A stretch of 34,160 nt of DNA from a virus, in the IMG/VR virus record IMGVR_UViG_3300012920_008291, positions 1-34,160 of that record. One strand, written 5' to 3'. Below are positions 6,458 to 13,103 of this stretch, one piece after another; position 1 is the stretch's first letter; each line of letters opens with the position of its first letter. Made by a program: the position numbers and the translations under genes. Under the pieces are notes generated by a model, which saw only the letters and a program-made list of their open reading frames with translations, ran no database searches and was not told the origin of the DNA.

Positions 6458-6733
6458 TTACTTAGCGTGGCGAGCGTCAATCCGCTCCGCTGCCTCGAGG
6501 ATGCGTCCGTTCACCTTCGAGCGCCACGTGTCCGCGTGATCTTCACACCACGCGACGCCGTGGTCGACGCTCTTAAATGAGATGTGAGCGTAGTTCGCGT
6601 CGACGTGGGCTTGATAGCACCGACCCGCCTCGCTCTCGTTGTAGCGATCGAGCTGAGCTGCCATGTGAGCGATAAATGCCACGCATCCGGCGCAGAATGT
6701 CGCGACGATGAGGATGTCTCGTAAAGTGTTCAT
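6458..6733 (-). CDS. Hypothetical 91-aa protein with N-terminal membrane anchor
   Basis: The N-terminus has a hydrophobic segment (residues about 7-26, ILIVATFCAGCVAFIAHMAA) that could be a signal anchor or signal peptide. The remaining part is polar with two Cys (CYQAH, WCEDH) and may be periplasmic. The sequence before the ATG at 6733 has no clear Shine-Dalgarno site; instead the leader contains three tandem ACGAAACA-type repeats (6754-6777). It is in one unit with the genes at 5800-6443. Function unknown. Confidence 0.6.
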   Translation of the reverse strand: MNTLRDILIVATFCAGCVAFIAHMAAQLDRYNESEAGRCYQAHVDANYAHISFKSVDHGVAWCEDHADTWRSKVNGRILEAAERIDARHAK

Positions 6734-6753
6734 TGAAAGGTCCGTTCGTTGTT

Positions 6754-6777
6754 CGTTGTTTCGTTGTTTCGTTGTTT
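6754..6777 (-). repeat. Three tandem 8-bp repeats in a 5' leader
   Basis: CGTTGTTT occurs three times head to tail (6754-6761, 6762-6769, 6770-6777) between the genes at 6458-6733 and 6785-7000. In the transcript this is AAACAACG repeated, a purine/C-rich unstructured leader. The same unit recurs at 7014-7029 and in the ssb leader at 22021-22028. Confidence 0.7.
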
Positions 6778-6784
6778 GTTGTTT

Positions 6785-7000
6785 TCAGCGGTCCGCTTTT
6801 ACGATGATTGTGGCGCAAGCGTAACGGGCGAGGCATTTCATACGCTGAGCGTCGAGCGCTTTGTAGTAATCGGTGTGACATGAGATCACCTCGTTCGCGT
6901 CAATGCTCACAACGGCGTGAGTGTATGGCTTGCGTCCGCGGGTCTTGTTAACGGTGTGCGTCTTATCGTTTGCGAGGGTGAATGTTGAGATCATGCTCAT
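6785..7000 (-). CDS. Hypothetical 71-aa protein
   Basis: A small basic protein beginning MSMISTFTLANDK, with beta-like segments (AVVSIDANEVISCHT) and an Ala/Cys-rich C-terminal part ending ATIIVKADR. No family is recognised. A promoter lies at 7070-7098, making it the first gene of the unit 5800-7000. The bases before the ATG (GGGCAACACA) contain no Shine-Dalgarno site, and the leader has a motif shared with the ssb leader, so expression may be controlled post-transcriptionally. Confidence 0.6.
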   Translation of the reverse strand: MSMISTFTLANDKTHTVNKTRGRKPYTHAVVSIDANEVISCHTDYYKALDAQRMKCLARYACATIIVKADR

Positions 7001-7001
7001 T

Positions 7002-7038
7002 GTGTTGCCCGTTCGTTGTTTCGTTGTTTCGTGTTGCC
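7002..7038 (-). promoter_or_regulatory. Leader element shared with ssb
   Basis: The 17-base sequence CGTTGTTTCGTGTTGCC at 7022-7038 is identical to 22021-22037 in front of ssb. Here GTGTTGCC also occurs at 7002-7009, so the leader is bracketed by direct repeats with AAACAACG units between. Both copies lie downstream of a predicted promoter and upstream of the first start codon. Confidence 0.55.
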
Positions 7039-7069
7039 GGTGATCCCTGTGATCTGCGACCTTGTTAAA

Positions 7070-7098
7070 TAGATAATACAGATCGACGAATCAATCAA
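7070..7098 (-). promoter_or_regulatory. Sigma70-like promoter for the small early genes
   Basis: On the minus strand TTGATT, 17 bases, then TATCTA, in an AT-rich stretch. A TTGTTAAA motif follows at 7062-7069 (read on the plus strand) and a palindrome with the same core lies just upstream at 7104-7123. Confidence 0.5.
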
Positions 7099-7103
7099 GT
7101 ACT

Positions 7104-7123
7104 TTGTTAAAACTTTTTAACAA
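7104..7123. repeat. AT-rich palindrome next to the promoter
   Basis: TTGTTAAAA (7104-7112) and TTTTAACAA (7115-7123) form a perfect 9-bp inverted repeat with a 2-base centre. It lies between the kinase stop at 7153 and the promoter at 7070-7098. It could be an operator, an upstream promoter element or a weak terminator for the kinase transcript. Confidence 0.7.
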
Positions 7124-7152
7124 GACCCAAGAACACCAACGAAACCGCGTAC

Positions 7153-7809
7153 TTACTCGCCCCCTACGATCGCGCCGTCGTACTCTTTCATGATACGCGA
7201 GAGCAGATTATCGGCGTGGATGTGGTATTCATGCAACGGATACGCGCCCCATTTTATACGCGTGACGTGTACGCCGTACGAGCGGACATGCTCGAGCGCG
7301 TCGTCGTGCGCGCGTGAGAGCTCCTCGAGATACTCGAGGTCATGTCGTCGCCGGTCTCTCTGCTCTGCGCGCTCGTGCGCGAGCTTAACGTCCGTGTCTA
7401 GGTATACGACGATGTCGGGCGCGGGCGTCGATTTCATGAGCTCGTCGTGTAGATTCTCCCAGAGCGTGTATTCGATCGCGGATATTCGACCGAGCGCCCA
7501 ATTCGCACGAGCGAACGCGCGGTCGCCCACGATCGAGCGATCCAGAATCACGGGACCGTCGCTGATCATCGCGCGCCGATGCGCGAGTCGTAGAGCGGTC
7601 GCGCGCTGCGTGAGGAGATCAACTTGTACGAGCGCGCCCCATCGCTCAGGGTTGAGAGAGTACGCGCTCATCAACGCGCTCTCCGCCTCGTCGACGACGT
7701 GACACGAGGGATAATATCGGCGCACGTATTTCGCGAGCGTGCTCTTCCCCGCGCCGATATTCCCCTCGAGCGCGATGACGGGGGACCGCGTGTCGTATTC
7801 GTGGATCAT
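7153..7809 (-). CDS. Deoxynucleoside kinase
   Basis: This 218-aa enzyme phosphorylates deoxynucleosides (or a deoxynucleoside monophosphate) with ATP. The P-loop GNIGAGKS is at 16-23, the DRS motif that contacts phosphate and substrate at 90-92, and a basic lid, EQRDRRRHD, near residue 150. EGNIGAGKST and the DRS motif are typical of the dCK/dGK/Drosophila dNK family, which also occurs in phages. It salvages nucleosides from degraded host DNA for the dNTP pool, alongside ThyX, dCMP deaminase and NrdJ encoded here. The start at 7809 has a GAGAGAG-type ribosome site; a weak TTGCGT-17-TACGCT promoter precedes it. Substrate preference cannot be told. Confidence 0.9.
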   Translation of the reverse strand: MIHEYDTRSPVIALEGNIGAGKSTLAKYVRRYYPSCHVVDEAESALMSAYSLNPERWGALVQVDLLTQRATALRLAHRRAMISDGPVILDRSIVGDRAFARANWALGRISAIEYTLWENLHDELMKSTPAPDIVVYLDTDVKLAHERAEQRDRRRHDLEYLEELSRAHDDALEHVRSYGVHVTRIKWGAYPLHEYHIHADNLLSRIMKEYDGAIVGGE

Positions 7810-7873
7810 GTGCTACTCTCTCTCTCATGCTCGTTTTTTGCGAGCGTAGAACAACCCACGGCGAGACGCAACG

Positions 7874-8509
7874 ATGACACGACGCAGACGCAGAGAGTAC
7901 GCCCCCTACATGAGACGACGACCGCCATCACGAAACAACAGAACGAGCGCAGTAAACCGCGAAGCGCAGCGCAGCGGGGCGAACGCCGAGTATTTAGTCG
8001 AGCAGATCGGCGTTCACTACGAAGCGCGTTTACGAGCGCGCGTGCGTAAGCGATACGAGCCTTATAAACGCGTCGGCGGAGCGGGTAAAAACGGACTATT
8101 CAAAGCGGTGAACATCGGAGCGAGTGGGCCGGACTTCGAGCTCTGGTTAAGCGACGGGCGCGCCGGTCTCCTCGAGGTGAAGAGCCGGAAAGGAAACCGC
8201 GTTACGTTGTCGTGTGTCGGCGAGGCGCAGGCGATGGACCTCACCCGCATGTCGTATTGGGGCCACCTCGCGCTCGTCCTTGTCAGACTCGTCGGCGAGT
8301 GGTATTTAATCGATTATCGTGCGTGGACCCACGAGACGAAACGGAGTCTCAACGCGCACGATCTCGAGATTCAGGGCGTTCACGTGCCGTTAAACGAGCA
8401 TGCGCTCCCTGATTTCCTCGCGGTACTAGATGACGCGATACGCGCAGCGGATAGGTATCTCGCGACGCGAGACGATGATGATACGGAAGAGATGAGAGAT
8501 GACGATTGA
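7874..8509 (+). CDS. RecU-like PD-(D/E)XK Holliday junction resolvase
   Basis: The N-terminal 35 residues are very basic and probably disordered or DNA-binding. The nuclease core follows: GANAEYLVEQI (Glu39), then GPDFELWLSDGRAGLLEVKS, giving D87, E101 and K103 as the metal-binding and catalytic residues, then a GEAQAMDLTRMSYWGHLALVLV block like the hQ helix and strand of RecU. These enzymes cut four-way junctions and resolve recombination intermediates before packaging. The start at 7874 has a weak ribosome site; ATG at 7910 is an alternative. The gene's 3' end overlaps the start of nrdJ by 11 bases, and it is the first gene of the plus-strand block. A general PD-(D/E)XK nuclease is the other possibility. 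Confidence 0.7.
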   Translation: MTRRRRREYAPYMRRRPPSRNNRTSAVNREAQRSGANAEYLVEQIGVHYEARLRARVRKRYEPYKRVGGAGKNGLFKAVNIGASGPDFELWLSDGRAGLLEVKSRKGNRVTLSCVGEAQAMDLTRMSYWGHLALVLVRLVGEWYLIDYRAWTHETKRSLNAHDLEIQGVHVPLNEHALPDFLAVLDDAIRAADRYLATRDDDDTEEMRDDD

Positions 8510-10589
8510 CAACCCCCAACGCGTAGCGCTCGCTGAGTTCAACTTTTCGCAGAAATACGCGCGCTATTTACCAGAGCACAAGCGTCGCGAGACGTGGAGC
8601 GAGGCGACGCGTCGAGTGATGACGATGCACCGGATCAAGCTCGGCGAGCGCGCCGAGGAGCTGAGCGTCGAGCTCGAGGAGATCGAGCTCCTCATCAACG
8701 AGCGTCGCATCCTCGGCTCTCAACGCTCGCTTCAATTCGGCGGGGACGCTGTTTTAAAGAAGCACGCGCGCTCGTATAACTGTACGTCGTGTTATGTGGA
8801 CCACGTGGACCGATTCGCGCAAGCGCTCTATTTGCTCCTCTGCGGGGCGGGCGTCGGCTACAGCGTACAGAGGCATCACGTCGCCAAGCTCCCCCCGATC
8901 CTCGACGGCGATACGCTGATCAGTAAAGCGCGCGCCGAGCACGTCATCCCCGACACGATCGAGGGATGGGCGGACGCGTTCAAGGCGCTGATGCGCGCAT
9001 ACACAGAGCTCGAGACCGCGCTCCCGCTCTTCGACTTCTCGGAGATCCGCGAGAAGGGTGCGCCGATCTCGTCGTGTGGGGGTAAAGCTCCCGGTCCTGA
9101 GCCTCTCCGCGTCGCTCTAGCGCGCGCTGAGACGCTACTCAAAGAGCGCGCGGGCTCTGCGTTGCGACCGATCGATGCGAGCGATATCATGTGTATACTC
9201 GCGGACTGTGTTCTCGCGGGGGGCGTGCGTCGCTCTGCGCTGCTCTGCATGTTCTCGGCGGACGACGAGGAGATGATCGCGTACAAGAGCGAGCCGAATT
9301 GGTGGGACGCGTACTCATATCGCGCGCGCGCGAACATCTCCGCGATGATCCTACGCAGCGACCCCGACGCGCGCGAGCATTTCGAGAGGATCTTCCGCGC
9401 GACGCGCGCATACGGCGAGCCCGCGGTGATCTGGTGCGACTCCCTCGAGGTCGCTTATAATCCGTGTGTCGAGATCGGGATGTGTCCGACTCTCATCACG
9501 AACCCCGACGGCGAGATCGTCGACGCGTACACGATCGATATGCTCGAGGACTCACGCCGTTCCGCGTGGGAGCTCGACGGCTACACCTACGAGACCGCGT
9601 TTCAATTCTGTAACCTCTGCGAGATCAACGCGAGCGCGTGGCGCACGATCGAGGACGCCGAGCGCGCGGTGTACCTCGCGACGATCCTCGGCATGATACA
9701 AGCGACATACACGGGGACCGACGGCGACTATCTCGCAGACACAGCGACGCGCGCGATCCTTGAGCGCGAGTGTTTGCTCGGCGTCTCCCTGACCGGCCTC
9801 GGCAGCGCTCCAGAGTGGGCGCGCGAGTCTACGATGCTCGAGCACCTGAGCACGATCGCGCGACGCACCGCCGAGCAGTCGTGGGAGCGCGTCGGTCTAC
9901 CCAAAGCGCCCGCTCGGGTGACGTGCGTTAAACCGTCGGGTAACGCTGCGGTGAATCTCGGATGCGCGAGCGGAGTACATCCGGAGCACTCGCGACGCTA
10001 TATCCGACGCGTCCAAGTACCCGCTAACTCGCCGATCGTGCAAGCGTTCGCAGAGGCGAACCCCCAAGCGGTCGAGCGCTCAGTTTGGAGCGCATCGGGT
10101 GAGGATCTGTGTCTCGCGTTCGCGATCACTGCCCCCGAGGACGCGCTGACGCGGGACGATCTCAGCGCGGTCGAGTTCCTCTCGTGGGTGCGTCAGGTGC
10201 AAGGAACATGGGTTAAGCGAGGCACGCTGAGAGCGGGGAGCGTCGAGGGGCTCACGCACAACGTCTCGAACACATGCACCGTGAACGCGGACGAGTGGGA
10301 CGACGTCGCGGACACGCTGTTAAACGGTCGCGCGGAGTTTGGGGGCGTCTCGCTCCTCGGTGCGTCTGGCGACTACGACTATCCTCAAGCCCCGTTTCAA
10401 GCGATCCGCTTCCCCCACGAGATCGCGGACGACGACCCACATCGCGACGCGAAGATCGCAGCGTATAATCTGTTCTGTCAACTCGAGGCGCAGTACGTGG
10501 ACGTCGATTACTCGACGATCGTCGAGGACGACGACAACACGACTATGATGCTCGAGCCGTCGTGTGCCGGTGGAGCGTGCGAGATCTAA
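8499..10589 (+). CDS. nrdJ: Class II (B12-dependent) ribonucleoside-triphosphate reductase
   Basis: This 696-aa enzyme reduces ribonucleotides to deoxyribonucleotides using adenosylcobalamin and so needs no oxygen and no small radical subunit. It resembles the monomeric NrdJ of Lactobacillus leichmannii. The radical cysteine is in NPCVEI (C323), one redox cysteine in SCYV (about C98), its partner probably in FCNL (C371), and the C-terminal swinging pair in CAGGAC (C689, C694). GGVRRSALLC (241-250), VKPSGN (477-482) and ASGVHPEHSRRYIRR (490-504) are conserved family blocks. Cobalamin must come from the host. The gap between C323 and C371 is longer than in the Lactobacillus enzyme, suggesting an insertion. 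Its stop overlaps that of the convergent transglycosylase gene. Confidence 0.93.
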   Translation: MTIDNPQRVALAEFNFSQKYARYLPEHKRRETWSEATRRVMTMHRIKLGERAEELSVELEEIELLINERRILGSQRSLQFGGDAVLKKHARSYNCTSCYVDHVDRFAQALYLLLCGAGVGYSVQRHHVAKLPPILDGDTLISKARAEHVIPDTIEGWADAFKALMRAYTELETALPLFDFSEIREKGAPISSCGGKAPGPEPLRVALARAETLLKERAGSALRPIDASDIMCILADCVLAGGVRRSALLCMFSADDEEMIAYKSEPNWWDAYSYRARANISAMILRSDPDAREHFERIFRATRAYGEPAVIWCDSLEVAYNPCVEIGMCPTLITNPDGEIVDAYTIDMLEDSRRSAWELDGYTYETAFQFCNLCEINASAWRTIEDAERAVYLATILGMIQATYTGTDGDYLADTATRAILERECLLGVSLTGLGSAPEWARESTMLEHLSTIARRTAEQSWERVGLPKAPARVTCVKPSGNAAVNLGCASGVHPEHSRRYIRRVQVPANSPIVQAFAEANPQAVERSVWSASGEDLCLAFAITAPEDALTRDDLSAVEFLSWVRQVQGTWVKRGTLRAGSVEGLTHNVSNTCTVNADEWDDVADTLLNGRAEFGGVSLLGASGDYDYPQAPFQAIRFPHEIADDDPHRDAKIAAYNLFCQLEAQYVDVDYSTIVEDDDNTTMMLEPSCAGGACEI

Positions 10590-11014
10590 TCGTCCGCGAG
10601 CTCGACCGCGACGCGTAGCGCTTTAACGCGCCGGAGCACGCGTCGCCCGTATTTCTGAGCGCGAGGCCCCGCTCCCGCGTACGCTGTGAGCGCGCGGAGC
10701 TCGTCGCCACGCTCTCGCCTCACGTAGTATTTCAACGCGCGCAGACCCGCGTCGATCTCGTTGCACTCCCCCTCGCGTGGACACCAGTACGTCGGCATCG
10801 CTTGGAGGGGTCCGACTGCGCCGGACGGCGACTCGAGGTCTCGTTGAAAGCGCGTCTCCTCATACGCGACGCTCACGGCGAGAACGGGATCGACGCCCAT
10901 GTCCTCGGCGCGCGCGACGACTTCCTTACACACGAGAATCGCCTCGTGAGCTACGTGTCTGTGTTTGTGCGCGGTGGGTGCGTAGATCATCATTACAGCG
11001 ATCAAGCAAAGCAT
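10586..11014 (-). CDS. Lytic transglycosylase (SLT fold), exported
   Basis: I start the gene at ATG 11014 after AGGATGAATAC, giving 142 aa; the open frame runs to 11098 but that part overlaps the terL ribosome site and start. Residues 1-13 are hydrophobic and may be a signal peptide or anchor. The SLT signature follows: catalytic Glu53 in YEETRF (like the ESGF motif), then SGAVGPLQAMP, then AGLRALKYYVRR and LTAYAGAG. The enzyme cleaves peptidoglycan without hydrolysis, either for host lysis or for wall passage at infection. It is the only minus-strand gene within the plus-strand block, tail to tail with nrdJ and divergent from terL, so it may be separately controlled. Confidence 0.8.
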   Translation of the reverse strand: MLCLIAVMMIYAPTAHKHRHVAHEAILVCKEVVARAEDMGVDPVLAVSVAYEETRFQRDLESPSGAVGPLQAMPTYWCPREGECNEIDAGLRALKYYVRRERGDELRALTAYAGAGPRAQKYGRRVLRRVKALRVAVELADD

Positions 11015-11026
11015 GTATTCATCCTG

Positions 11027-11035
11027 TGGTACGAT
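11027..11035 (+). promoter_or_regulatory. Weak extended -10 promoter candidate for terL
   Basis: TGG followed by TACGAT fits an extended -10 (TGnTAnnAT) without a good -35. It lies 39 bases before the terL ATG in the gap between the divergent transglycosylase and terL genes. Confidence 0.3.
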
Positions 11036-11073
11036 GTTAAAAACCGCGCAACGCATATCACGAGGAGCGCACG

Positions 11074-12735
11074 ATGTCACGACCCGTTTTACCCGCATCA
11101 GCGATCGAGCGTCGAGCGCTCAGCTCCGTGTCGCCCGTATTCTTTGATACGTACTATTGCGGGATGCGTTACGCGTCTCACCGCTCGAACTGGTTCGATC
11201 AACTCGACCGGACATGGGAGGGAGCGCGCGAACAGGGAGACAAGGGGAGGCAACTCGTGCTCGCTCCGCGTGATCACGGTAAAACGGAGGCTGCGATCAC
11301 GTACGCAGTCCGCGCGATCTGTCTAAATCGAGACGTCCGTATCCTCTGGATCTGCGAGAGCGCGTCACAAGCCGAGAAGCGTATGCGACGCGTTAAGGCG
11401 CTCCTGAGATCCGAGCGCATCGTCGCGGATTGGGCGAGCGATCCCGCGCGCGGTTGCACCCCGTTTGAGGACGAGGCGACGCCGTGGACACAAACACAAG
11501 TTTATGTACCGCGTAAGCTCGAGAGCGTCGATCCTACGATCACGGCGATCGGTAGTGGGGGCGCTGTGACCGGAGCCCACTTCGATCTCATCCTCGCGGA
11601 TGACTTGGAAAGTGACATGTCGTGTCACACGTCCGCGCAACGCGCAAAGACTAAAAGGTGGTTCAAGGCGACGGTGCTCCCGATGTTGTCGCGCGGTGGG
11701 CTGATCGCTGTCATCGGGACACGAAAACATTATGATGACCTCTACGGGGACATGATTAACGACCCCTCGTGGGCGCTGATCGAGGACCCCGCGGTCGCGC
11801 AGATGCCGGAGAGCTACGCGTATGAGACCGAGACGCGCGACGGGCGCGAGGTGATCTGCGGAGTCTCGATCGAGGGAGAGGCGCGCGTGCTCTGGCCCGA
11901 GGAGCGCCCGATCGAGTACCTCTTAAGAGAGCGTCGCTCGATGGGGGCGCAGCTCTTCGCGCGTGAGTTTCAGCACCAAGTACAAGACGACAGCGCGAGC
12001 GCGTTTCGGTTTGAATGGCTGAGCGACGCGAAGGCTCGAGGGAGCGAGCTCTCGATGTACGAGATCCCGCCATACGTAGAGCGCCTCGAGATCGTTCAGG
12101 GGTGGGACTTCTCGCTCGTGCAATCGGTACGCGACGCGGAAGCGCGCGACACCGACTTCACGGTCGGGACGACGTGGGCGCGCGACCTCGACACTGGCGA
12201 TCACTATCTCCTCGGGATGTTTCGACGACGAGGACTCACGCCCGCGCAGCTCCGGACCGCTGTGATCGAGGAGTTCCACCGCTTCAGGGGGCGCGTCTCT
12301 TCGATCGCGGTCGAGCGAAACGCGTTCGGCGAGATGCACTACGTCGGGCTCAGGCAATCGACAGACCTCCCGATCGTGCCACACCTGACCACGGGGGCGA
12401 AAAAAGCCGACCCGTGGAGCGGTGTCGCGTCGCTCTCTGTGCTGTTCGAGAACGGGAAGGTGATTCTTCCAAGTCGGACGGAGCACGACCGCCGAATGAT
12501 CGAGCCCTTAATCTCGGAGCTCTGGGGGCTTGGGCGCGAGAAGCACGACGACACGGTCCTCTCGTTGTGGATCGCTCACAGTGTGTTAAGACGCGACCGA
12601 TTTTGTCACAGCTACGTCGATTCGACGGGCGCTATTTATGACGAGCGGGGCGACGTGCTCAACGCGGACGAGGTGGACGACGGCCTCGATATTTGGTGGG
12701 GCGAGGCGTTGAGCGGCAATTACACGACTCACTAA
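11074..12735 (+). CDS. terL: Terminase large subunit
   Basis: This 553-aa protein has the two terminase domains: an ATPase that drives DNA into the procapsid and an RNase H-like nuclease that cuts concatemers. ATPase: variant Walker A APRDHGKT at 64-71, Walker B LILADD at 172-177 followed by Glu179, coupling motif GTRKHYDD at 215-222. Nuclease: D345 in GWDFS, E414 in VERNAF, D492/D493 in KHDDT, the three expected acidic clusters. The start at 11074 follows GAGGAGCGCACG. Normally terS and portal genes adjoin it; here its neighbours are a transglycosylase and tail genes, and the probable terS is near the left window edge. The packaging mode cannot be told from sequence alone. Confidence 0.95.
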   Translation: MSRPVLPASAIERRALSSVSPVFFDTYYCGMRYASHRSNWFDQLDRTWEGAREQGDKGRQLVLAPRDHGKTEAAITYAVRAICLNRDVRILWICESASQAEKRMRRVKALLRSERIVADWASDPARGCTPFEDEATPWTQTQVYVPRKLESVDPTITAIGSGGAVTGAHFDLILADDLESDMSCHTSAQRAKTKRWFKATVLPMLSRGGLIAVIGTRKHYDDLYGDMINDPSWALIEDPAVAQMPESYAYETETRDGREVICGVSIEGEARVLWPEERPIEYLLRERRSMGAQLFAREFQHQVQDDSASAFRFEWLSDAKARGSELSMYEIPPYVERLEIVQGWDFSLVQSVRDAEARDTDFTVGTTWARDLDTGDHYLLGMFRRRGLTPAQLRTAVIEEFHRFRGRVSSIAVERNAFGEMHYVGLRQSTDLPIVPHLTTGAKKADPWSGVASLSVLFENGKVILPSRTEHDRRMIEPLISELWGLGREKHDDTVLSLWIAHSVLRRDRFCHSYVDSTGAIYDERGDVLNADEVDDGLDIWWGEALSGNYTTH

Positions 12736-12741
12736 CGCGTG

Positions 12742-12750
12742 TGATATACT
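12742..12750 (+). promoter_or_regulatory. Extended -10 promoter for the tail-fibre unit
   Basis: TGATATACT matches an extended -10 (TGn then TATACT, 5 of 6). No good -35 is present at the usual distance. It is followed by AGGAGG and the ATG at 12772, and lies in the short gap after terL, so it may add late expression of the fibre genes. Confidence 0.5.
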
Positions 12751-12771
12751 ACGCGCGAGGAGGACTCATCG

Positions 12772-13101
12772 ATGAGCACATACAAAACAATCTCGATCGA
12801 GCGGACGGGCGACGGCTCTGTTACGTTCGATCACAGCGTGACAAAATGGCGCATGGATTCATACCCCGCGAACGCGCAGATCAGCGTCGAGGATCTGCCC
12901 AACGGCGCGACGTTCGACGTCGACATACGCCCCGCGGGTCACATCGAATTTAAGCGTCACATTAGCGACGCGACGCCCGACGATCTCGTCATGCTCGCGG
13001 GTAAAGAAGCCCCGTTATTCTCGGCGATTCGCGTCACCGTCGCGACTACGGGGGGCGCGACCATTACTGCACACATCACACTCTGGGAGCGAGGGATCTA
13101 A
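12772..13101 (+). CDS. Hypothetical 109-aa beta-rich virion-type protein
   Basis: The ATG follows AGGAGGACTCATCG. The sequence is dominated by alternating hydrophobic/polar strands (YKTISIERTGDGSVTF, IRVTVATTGGATITAHITLW) with no enzyme motif, and resembles a small beta-sandwich. It is followed after 2 bases by the 1206-aa tail-fibre gene, so a role in fibre attachment, a tail tip or head decoration is plausible. No specific family is recognised. Confidence 0.65.
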   Translation: MSTYKTISIERTGDGSVTFDHSVTKWRMDSYPANAQISVEDLPNGATFDVDIRPAGHIEFKRHISDATPDDLVMLAGKEAPLFSAIRVTVATTGGATITAHITLWERGI

Positions 13102-13103
13102 AA

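Noticed and set aside
6205-6480. N-terminal extension of the 134-aa protein
   Set aside because: The extension is strongly Arg/Gly-rich and lies over the better-supported gene at 6207-6443, while ATG 6204 has a good ribosome site.
7828-7845. Hairpin GCTCG-TTTTTTG-CGAGC as terminator
   Set aside because: The T-run is in the loop, not after the stem, and the site lies between divergent genes where no terminator is needed.
12015-12641. Plus-strand frame of 208 codons inside terL
   Set aside because: Shifted-frame shadow of the terL nuclease domain; Arg-rich, no motif.
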